10,271 nucleotides of DNA from Candidatus Bathyarchaeota archaeon (GTDB lineage Archaea; Thermoproteota; Bathyarchaeia; Bathyarchaeales; DTEX01): contig PIYJ01000044.1 of NCBI GenBank assembly GCA_003601725.1, forward strand, positions 1-10,271, given 5' to 3'. Made by a program: the position numbers and the translations under genes. Under the pieces are notes generated by a model. It had not been told where the DNA came from. It worked only from the letters and a program-made list of their open reading frames with translations, and searched no databases. Positions 5,301-10,271 of this stretch are shown in pieces (the stretch's first letter is position 1; the number at the start of each line of letters is the position of its first letter).

Positions 5301-7073
5301 ATGGAAACGCGGCCTATCGACATTGTTAAGCTATTTAATCAAGCATGGTCTGAGCTTTATTGTCCACCAGTTAGACTTTCACTTAGCGGAGAGCCGGAAA
5401 GTTCGAATGGGGAAGCTAAATTTTTGGTTAAAGATGGAACGATTTATCTGAAGCCTGATATAATCCCTAGAGGGGTCGATCCGGAGAAATATTTGCTCTG
5501 GTTTTTTCGTCATCAGTTAGCTCACATTCATCATTGTCCATATGATATTAGAACAGCTTACAGTTTAGAACGTGCAGCTTATGAACTGGTGCGTGACTGG
5601 GATCTCGCATATTTGGCGACACAGATCTTTTCTGATGTCCAAATAGATCTTCATTATCTAGCTCAGCGATTCGGGGATTTCCCGTATCATGTAAGGGTAA
5701 TCGGGGATAATCCTTCGACTCTTGCGGAGAGGATACTTAAAGGAATCTATCTTTGCGTTAATCCGGTTGCTAAAATAGCGGATGAAAATCTATTAGAGGC
5801 CGCTAGGGAGATCATCCTTGTTTCTTCACTGGAAAGAACATGGCATACAAAGGTTCAGATGATCGCGTCTATTCTAAGTCGACTTAAAAAACGAAATCCC
5901 CGTGCATTTTCTAAAAAAGAACTTAGAAAATCCATCAGGAATAATCCACTTAATGTCAGAGAGGACTTTTTACATTCAACTATTGATGGATTCCTAGAGA
6001 CATACGGTTCGATCTCGAATGAGGAGGCGGCAAAAGAATTCTTTGAACAATGGATTAAGCCTCGACTATCAAGCGATGAAGAAGAAAGAGCCAAGAAGAT
6101 TCTAAAAACAAATATTGAAAGAAGAAGGAAGGAGAAATCGAAGAAATCAAGTAAAGAAGCTGGCACATATGCTGATGAGAAAAAGGAAAGCGGAAATAAA
6201 GAGACCCTTAAAGTTGACCCGCACTCGTCTTACAGAAGCGCGGAGGAGCCTCGTCTACCAACTTATTTGTCAAGGCCTTACAAAAAAATTAAAGACATGG
6301 ATGAAATCTTGTGGAAGAGATACTGGTTCAAGTCTAGAGCCCAACGAGCGATAATACGGTACATATCCGAAAGCCGTAGACGCCGTCCCGTATGGTCCGT
6401 CATGAGATATCCAGATGAATGGTACATTGAAGATGAGATTGAAGACTTAGACGTCGAGACAAGTCTAGATGAAGGCCCACTGATACCTGAAGTTACAACT
6501 TTAAAGTGGATCGAGGAACCTGCGCCTCATGGCCAATCATTTACCAGCGGATTTGTCCCCTCAACAATAACCGTGCTGGATGTTAGCCGAAGCATGTATG
6601 GGGTGCATAATGAGGCTGCCGTCGCTGCTTTCATTGCTTATCTAAGCGCACGTAGATCTGGGGGAAACACAGCTTGCGTGGCTTTCTCTACAGGGTTTGT
6701 CTCGGCGGATTGGAAGTCTCCTGAAGAGATGAAAGAGTTAACTCTATCGATGAAGTTCGACGAATTTACGATTTTTCCATTCCCTGAGATTCAAAGGCTT
6801 ATTTCCAAAAATCGAGGACCATGCTTTATTGTGATAATCACCGATGGAGGATGGCAAAACGTCGAAGAGGCCATTCCAGCTCTGAAAAACATTTCAGATT
6901 CAGGGCATAAGATAGTTATTTTCTTAATAAAAGGAGGCGAATATACCGATCGAGTTGAACTTATAAAACGTACTCCCCGATTGAGAATTCAGAGGGTCGT
7001 CAATCCCGAAGCCGATTTGCATGGGCTTGTTCTTTCAGAGAGCATGAAGACTTATAGGTCATTTGTGACATAG
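5301..7073 (+). CDS. VWA-domain partner of the MoxR ATPase, with metallopeptidase-like N-terminus
   Basis: This is a 590-aa protein. Residues 1-250 are mostly helical and contain RHQLAHIHH (HQLAH at 71-75) and, later, WDLAYLATQIFSDVQID. That layout resembles the metallopeptidase-like domain (DUF2201_N type) of some VWA proteins, but with Gln in place of the catalytic Glu of HExxH. A charged Lys/Glu linker spans about 253-305. The stretch YPDEWYIEDEIEDLDVETSL (370-389) resembles the segment found before the VWA domain in related proteins. The VWA domain proper (about 421-590) has an intact MIDAS site: DVSRS (427-431), a probable Thr490, and ITDGG with Asp515. It should bind Mg and clasp a client or the ATPase ring. 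ATG follows directly on the ATPase stop codon. The protein has no membrane segment, so membrane contact would have to come from the 116-aa anchor protein. Known parallels are ViaA, NorD and CbbO. The client is unknown. Confidence 0.85.
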   Translation: METRPIDIVKLFNQAWSELYCPPVRLSLSGEPESSNGEAKFLVKDGTIYLKPDIIPRGVDPEKYLLWFFRHQLAHIHHCPYDIRTAYSLERAAYELVRDWDLAYLATQIFSDVQIDLHYLAQRFGDFPYHVRVIGDNPSTLAERILKGIYLCVNPVAKIADENLLEAAREIILVSSLERTWHTKVQMIASILSRLKKRNPRAFSKKELRKSIRNNPLNVREDFLHSTIDGFLETYGSISNEEAAKEFFEQWIKPRLSSDEEERAKKILKTNIERRRKEKSKKSSKEAGTYADEKKESGNKETLKVDPHSSYRSAEEPRLPTYLSRPYKKIKDMDEILWKRYWFKSRAQRAIIRYISESRRRRPVWSVMRYPDEWYIEDEIEDLDVETSLDEGPLIPEVTTLKWIEEPAPHGQSFTSGFVPSTITVLDVSRSMYGVHNEAAVAAFIAYLSARRSGGNTACVAFSTGFVSADWKSPEEMKELTLSMKFDEFTIFPFPEIQRLISKNRGPCFIVIITDGGWQNVEEAIPALKNISDSGHKIVIFLIKGGEYTDRVELIKRTPRLRIQRVVNPEADLHGLVLSESMKTYRSFVT

Positions 7074-7112
7074 CCACCGATCATCCTTTTTCGGAGCCTC
7101 TTGAACATAAAA

Positions 7113-7907
7113 TCAATTCAGTAAGAACCTATAAAGTTCCGTTCTACGATCAGCCCAGAGATCATTGTACTCTGTGATCCTTTTCGAATCAGCATCTCTA
7201 GGATCAATATCGACGACTTTAACTTCCTCGCCGCTTCTTTTACTGCTTGCGAGTATCTGCATATCCGGAGCGACGATCTGACTTTTCCCGGTGAATCTGA
7301 CTCCACGTTCAGTGCCTACACGATTCGAGGTTATGATGAAGATTCTGTTCTGTATGGCGGCTCCCAGCATGGCCTTTTGACAGTATGGTAATATTAGATT
7401 AGATGGGTGACATACGATTTGGGCTCCCTTCAAAGAGAGCACTCGAATAACCTCTGGGAAAAACCAATCATAACATATCATGATGCCCACTTTTGCCTTT
7501 CCTATATTATAAACTGAAAATGGGATATCCCCCGGAGAGAACCAGATTTTCTCTTCGTAGAAGAGATGAGCCTTTCTATACAGTGATACATTTTCATCCG
7601 GGCTGATTAATACAGCTGAATTGAAGAACTTGTCATCGTTCCTTTCGCAGATTCCCGCTGCGATATGAATGAAATTTTCCTTCGCGAAATAAACGAGAGC
7701 CTTTGTGGTTTCGCCTTCTGGAATTTGCTCTGAAAGCATCTTCACTTCATCTTTAGATCTGAAAACATAGCCTGTGTTGAACAGTTCGGGGAGAACTATT
7801 AAATCCGCCTCTTGACTGACACTGTTCTCTAGAAACTTCAGAGCTCGTTTTAGATTTTTCTCTTTCTCACCGAATCGAGGTCTAAACTGAATATATCCAA
7901 TCTTCAT
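7113..7907 (-). CDS. Nitrilase-superfamily carbon-nitrogen hydrolase
   Basis: This 264-aa amidohydrolase has the complete catalytic triad of the nitrilase superfamily: Glu41 in LPELF, Lys112 in YRKAHLF and Cys145 in MICYDWFFPE. The family cleaves amides, carbamoyl groups or nitriles through a cysteine thioester. The overall sequence, with YRKAHLFYEEKIWFSPGD and GTERGVRFTGKSQIV, looks like an aliphatic or omega-amidase type enzyme rather than a true nitrilase. The substrate cannot be told from sequence. It is cytoplasmic, with no signal peptide. The chosen start is the ATG at 7907, which gives the standard MKIGYIQF opening and has an AGAGG site about 8 bases upstream. A TTG 45 bases further up would add a non-homologous-looking stretch. 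It converges on the VWA gene with a 39-base gap and has no evident partner gene. Confidence 0.87.
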   Translation of the reverse strand: MKIGYIQFRPRFGEKEKNLKRALKFLENSVSQEADLIVLPELFNTGYVFRSKDEVKMLSEQIPEGETTKALVYFAKENFIHIAAGICERNDDKFFNSAVLISPDENVSLYRKAHLFYEEKIWFSPGDIPFSVYNIGKAKVGIMICYDWFFPEVIRVLSLKGAQIVCHPSNLILPYCQKAMLGAAIQNRIFIITSNRVGTERGVRFTGKSQIVAPDMQILASSKRSGEEVKVVDIDPRDADSKRITEYNDLWADRRTELYRFLLN

Positions 7908-7935
7908 GAAATTTGCCTCTGTAAAGATTAAATTA

Positions 7936-8214
7936 TCAGCTAAATTTTTCAACTTTGCTTATGAGCACTTCGGTTAGCTCAATGAAATTTTTCTGAAAAG
8001 TCATCCCACGATTAAGACAAAGATTCTGCATAAAGGAGGGATCATAAAGGGCGGTAGTAGCTTCTCTTCACTTATCTTTCTTGTCTAAATGAATCTTCAA
8101 GAGTTTTTTGGCATCTTCCAGATCATTTCGTTTTAAATGAAAAAATACGAGGAAACCATGTCTGCCTCGTAAATTCTCAGAAAGCAGCGATAAATTTAAG
8201 TTTATCCAAGTAAT
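7936..8214 (-). pseudogene. Possible decayed reading frame with one internal stop
   Basis: On the minus strand one frame stays open for 48 codons (8214 to 8071), meets a single TGA (8068-8070) and then stays open for 43 more codons to the TGA at 7936-7938. The first part has no ATG, GTG or TTG start. The translation has protein-like stretches, such as HGFLVFFHLKRNDLEDAKKL and ELTEVLISKVEKF, but matches no family known to me. It ends 29 bases before the nitrilase start and could be the wrecked 3' part of a former upstream gene. An AT-rich gap of this size can hold one such frame by chance, so the call is weak. Confidence 0.22.
8191..8200 (+). promoter_or_regulatory. Promoter and ribosome site of the 91-aa gene
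   Basis: TAAATTTAAG is a TATA-like box whose expected start (about 8222) leaves a leader of some 19 bases. That leader contains AAGGAGAT (8228-8235), a strong Shine-Dalgarno site 5 bases before the ATG at 8241. Confidence 0.5.
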
Positions 8215-8240
8215 TTAGATGTGCCAAAAGGAGATCTAAA

Positions 8241-8516
8241 ATGAGGCTGTTCGGAAGAAAGAAAAAGGAACCTGAAGTTCAAGAGATATCCTATGAGATT
8301 TTCGGCGGATTCACTATTAAGAAAACCTCATCAGGATATGAAATTACTTGGAGAAGCCCCAACATCACGACGCTTAATGTTAGATCAGAACCAGTAATCG
8401 ATGATGATGTACAGATTAAACGTGAAGATGATACAATACAGGTTCTAACAACCGGATGTAAATTGAAATTGATTAAAGAGAACGGAGATATGAAAGCTCA
8501 TATCTCTAAAATATAG
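8241..8516 (+). CDS. Unknown beta-rich protein, 91 aa
   Basis: The gene has a good TATA box and a strong ribosome site, so it is very likely real. The first dozen residues are highly basic (RLFGRKKKE). The rest alternates short strands and turns (SYEIFGGFTIKKT, YEITWRS, TLNVRSEPVI, VQIKRED, IQVLTTGCKLKLIKEN) and probably forms a small beta-sandwich or barrel. There is one cysteine, no membrane helix and no signal peptide. The basic head could bind membrane phospholipid or nucleic acid. No family is recognised. It stands alone, with a T6 run about 27 bases after the stop and a 218-base gap to the next gene. Confidence 0.7.
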   Translation: MRLFGRKKKEPEVQEISYEIFGGFTIKKTSSGYEITWRSPNITTLNVRSEPVIDDDVQIKREDDTIQVLTTGCKLKLIKENGDMKAHISKI

Positions 8517-8542
8517 ACTGATTCCCTGATCGTTCACATCTA

Positions 8543-8548
8543 TTTTTT
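8543..8548 (+). terminator. T6 terminator-like run after the 91-aa gene
   Basis: Six T lie 27 bases after the stop codon, with no stem-loop ahead of them. This is a typical simple archaeal termination signal, but it is a weak call on its own. Confidence 0.35.
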
Positions 8549-8634
8549 GCAGAGGGTCCTTTGATAAATCCTTAAAGAGTCGAATCTCCACAGATCTTAT
8601 CAAGAACATCATCGATAATAAAACGGAGTCAAGG

Positions 8635-8745
8635 ATGACGAGGATTCGCAGAAAAAATAAGCAAAGCATAGTTAGACTTAAAATCTCACAGAGAAATCTT
8701 CTCTTAGAGGCTGGCTCGTTAGGAGGCTTCTTAAATGAATCGTAG
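8635..8745 (+). CDS. Doubtful 36-aa basic peptide overlapping the next gene start
   Basis: An ATG 6 bases after GGAG opens a 36-codon frame that stops inside the first codons of the uroporphyrinogen-decarboxylase-like gene. The peptide starts with a basic stretch (MTRIRRKNKQSIVRLK) and has no recognisable motif. The overlap could couple translation to the next gene, but that gene has its own strong AGGAGG site, so the peptide is not needed to explain it. It is probably chance. Confidence 0.15.
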   Translation: MTRIRRKNKQSIVRLKISQRNLLLEAGSLGGFLNES

Positions 8746-9838
8746 AGAACGGTTTCTACGTACATTCCAATTTAAAGAAGTAGACAGAGTCCCAGATTAC
8801 GAGTTTGGATGCTGGGATGAAACGATTATTCGATGGCATAAAGAAGGTCTTCCACATGAAAAGCGAACCAATAGGGAGATCGAATTATACTTGGGACTAG
8901 AGGGATGGGACTGTATTGAATGGCTGCCAGTGAGAACGGGATTTTGGCCTCCCCTCCCAAGCCGAATAATAAAGGAAGAAAAGGGAAGAGCAATCGTTGA
9001 AGACGGAATGGGCGGCATATACCTCTGCACAGTCGGCTCCTCATCTCCTCCCCATTATCTTAGGCATCCACTCAAGAACCGTGAGGATTGGGAACGCCTC
9101 AGACCCTTCTTCGATCCGGAGACGCCTGGCCGTTTCCCCTTGAATTGGGAGGAGATAGCAAAAAGCTACCGGGACCGCGATTATCCTTTAGGGATCAGTG
9201 TTGGAAGTCTCTATGGGTGGCTTAGAAACTGGATGGGTGTGGAACGTCTCTCTATAGCCTTCTATAGGGATCCAGAATGGGTAGCTGAGATGATGGATAC
9301 TCTTGTTGACCTTTGGATCAGCATCATCCGGAAGGCACTTCGAGACGTTAAGGTTGACTTCGCCAGCTGGTGGGAGGATATGTGCTACAGCAGGGGGCCT
9401 CTTCTTTCTGTTCGTCACTTCGAAGAGTTTATGGTTCCAAGATACAGAAGAGTCACAGAGGTCCTCAAAGAGTACGGGGTGACAATAAACGTTCTTGACA
9501 GCGATGGAGATGTAACGAGGCTTGTTCCCGGATGGCTTAAGGGAGGAATTAACTGCATGTTCCCCCTAGAGGCCAGATTCACAGACGCGTATAAGATCCG
9601 AGAGGAATTTGGACATCAAGTCTTGCTTATGGGCTACGTCGATAAGAGAGCCCTCGTTCAAGGAGGAAAAGCAATCGACAAAGAGCTGGAGAGGCTTACC
9701 CCTCTGCTTGAAGACGGCGGCTTCATTCCTCTGGTCGATCACAGATGCCCGCCTGAAGTCTCCTATGAGACGTATAGGCAATACCTTAAGAAGAAACGTG
9801 AATGGATAGGCCGCGAGAACGCTGAACTTCCGCCTTAA
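8735..9838 (+). CDS. Uroporphyrinogen decarboxylase-like protein (URO-D / methyltransferase family)
   Basis: This 367-aa protein opens with RRERFLRTFQFKEVDRVP, the usual start of URO-D-like proteins. Later family signatures are WEDMCYSRGPLLSVRHFEEF (213-232), VLDSDGDVTRLVPGWLKGGI (253-272) followed by PLEA, GYVDKRAL and VDHRCPPEVS (334-343). The fold is a TIM barrel. The haem enzyme HemE has a RQAGRY motif near its N-terminus that is missing here. The protein therefore belongs to the wider group that includes methyltransferases acting on corrinoid proteins (MtaA, CmuA types). The substrate is unknown, and no corrinoid protein gene lies nearby. His336 and Cys338, or Cys217, might hold zinc, but the pattern is not the classical one. 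The start is clear: AGGAGG lies 8 bases before the ATG. Confidence 0.83.
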   Translation: MNRRERFLRTFQFKEVDRVPDYEFGCWDETIIRWHKEGLPHEKRTNREIELYLGLEGWDCIEWLPVRTGFWPPLPSRIIKEEKGRAIVEDGMGGIYLCTVGSSSPPHYLRHPLKNREDWERLRPFFDPETPGRFPLNWEEIAKSYRDRDYPLGISVGSLYGWLRNWMGVERLSIAFYRDPEWVAEMMDTLVDLWISIIRKALRDVKVDFASWWEDMCYSRGPLLSVRHFEEFMVPRYRRVTEVLKEYGVTINVLDSDGDVTRLVPGWLKGGINCMFPLEARFTDAYKIREEFGHQVLLMGYVDKRALVQGGKAIDKELERLTPLLEDGGFIPLVDHRCPPEVSYETYRQYLKKKREWIGRENAELPP

Positions 9839-9866
9839 TTCTATTTTCCGTCGAATCTAATCGTCA

Positions 9867-9885
9867 TTCCATTTTTTCGATGGAA
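9867..9885. repeat. Inverted repeat between the URO-D-like gene and homoserine kinase
   Basis: TTCCAT (9867-9872) and ATGGAA (9880-9885) are exact inverted copies around a T-rich 7-base loop. The repeat lies about 30 bases after one stop codon and directly against the TATA-like sequence of the next gene. It could help end the first transcript or be an operator for thrB. Confidence 0.4.
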
Positions 9886-9886
9886 G

Positions 9887-9896
9887 GCTTAAGTAT
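9887..9896 (+). promoter_or_regulatory. TATA-like box of homoserine kinase
   Basis: GCTTAAGTAT lies about 50 bases before the ATG at 9943, so transcription would begin near 9917 with a leader of about 26 bases. A GTGAGAAG sequence ahead of the ATG may be the ribosome site. The match to the TATA consensus is moderate. Confidence 0.35.
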
Positions 9897-9942
9897 GCCC
9901 TGCGGATAAATTCGCTTTAGCCCCTTCGACGTGAGAAGACTG

Positions 9943-10271
9943 ATGCGAAGAATAAAAGTTAGATCCCCATGCAGCTCTGCTAATTTAGGCTCAGGATTCG
10001 ATTCCTTCGGTTTAGCCCTCGAAGCCTTTTACGACACACTTACCATAGAGCTCACTGATGAGGAAATAAGAATAGAAGTCACCGGGATGGAAGCAGAAAA
10101 GATCCCTACAAGTTTAGAGAAAAACACAGCCGGCCTCGTGGCTAAAAAGCTTCTACAGGATAGAGATATCGGCGTTAAAATCAGCATACACAAAGGAATC
10201 CCCTTAAGGATGGGGCTTGGAAGCAGCGGAGCATCCGCCGCGGCATGCGTGTTTGGATTAAACGAGCTATT
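9943..10271 (+). CDS. thrB: Homoserine kinase, N-terminal part (cut by the window edge)
   Basis: The first 109 residues of a GHMP-family kinase are present. They include VRSPCSSANLGSGFDSFGLA (6-25), the substrate-side opening typical of homoserine kinase, and the ATP-binding loop PLRMGLGSSGASAAA (87-101). Homoserine kinase phosphorylates homoserine with ATP on the way to threonine and acts in the cytoplasm. The family is about 300 residues long, so roughly a third is visible. The GLGSSGASAAA form of the loop and the opening favour ThrB over mevalonate or shikimate kinases. The start is ATG-9943; an in-frame GTG at 9931 would add four residues but lacks a ribosome site. The frame is intact to the edge of the window. 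Confidence 0.88.
   Translation, partial: MRRIKVRSPCSSANLGSGFDSFGLALEAFYDTLTIELTDEEIRIEVTGMEAEKIPTSLEKNTAGLVAKKLLQDRDIGVKISIHKGIPLRMGLGSSGASAAACVFGLNEL

Noticed and set aside
8445..8765. Minus-strand frame of 106 codons with a hydrophobic stretch
   Set aside because: It overlaps the ends of two supported plus-strand genes and has no ribosome site or family likeness. The hydrophobic part comes from translating AT-rich antisense DNA.
1..10271. tRNA, rRNA, CRISPR, insertion sequence or C/D-box RNA
   Set aside because: No T-loop plus acceptor pairing, regular repeat-spacer pattern, transposase motif or paired C and D boxes at suitable spacing was found by eye. A covariance-model scan would be the decisive test.

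Overview
The window looks like chromosomal DNA from an archaeon. It carries a HypE-like AIR-synthase protein, a helix-turn-helix/Roadblock regulator, an archaeal-type homoserine kinase, AT-rich TATA-like boxes (for example around 39-50, 2809-2817 and 8191-8200), and Shine-Dalgarno sites of the GGAGG / GGTGAT type. Moderate base composition, short intergenic gaps and many small proteins would suit a TACK-lineage archaeon such as a Bathyarchaeia-like organism. That placement is an impression, not a demonstrated fact. No rRNA, tRNA, CRISPR array or insertion sequence was recognised.

Layout. Positions 1-416 hold promoter-like boxes and at most a doubtful small peptide. At 417-1439 is a HypE-like ATP-binding protein, best started at a TTG codon behind a GGAGG site. 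At 1484-2161 is a zinc-ribbon plus SpoIIM-type membrane protein. Converging on it (2195-2779, minus strand) is a winged-helix/Roadblock regulator. From 3149 to 7073 the plus strand carries five genes: two small unknown proteins (51 and 57 aa), a small coiled-coil protein with a C-terminal membrane anchor (116 aa), a MoxR-type AAA+ ATPase (409 aa) and a von Willebrand factor A (VWA) protein with a metallopeptidase-like N-terminal region (590 aa). A nitrilase-family amidohydrolase (7113-7907, minus) converges on that cluster. Upstream of it is a possible decayed reading frame (7936-8214, minus). Then come a 91-aa unknown protein (8241-8516), a uroporphyrinogen-decarboxylase-like protein (8735-9838) and the first 109 codons of homoserine kinase (9943 to the window edge).

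The most interesting part is 3560-7073. The ATPase and VWA genes abut: the TAG stop is followed directly by ATG. This is the usual sign of a MoxR/VWA remodelling pair such as RavA-ViaA, NorQ-NorD or CbbQ-CbbO. The membrane-anchored coiled-coil gene ends 31 bases before the ATPase gene, so its product may tether the pair to the membrane. Three details set this pair apart. The ATPase has a four-cysteine cluster in its lid region. Its P-loop and Walker B surroundings are non-consensus. The VWA protein has HQLAH where an HExxH zinc-protease motif would be expected. A two-part inverted repeat (3594-3637) and a pair of 9-bp direct repeats spaced 21 bp apart (3651-3680) lie in front of the module and could regulate it. 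The client of this machine cannot be read from the window.

The other genes look like ordinary metabolic or cell-surface functions with no clear link to each other.
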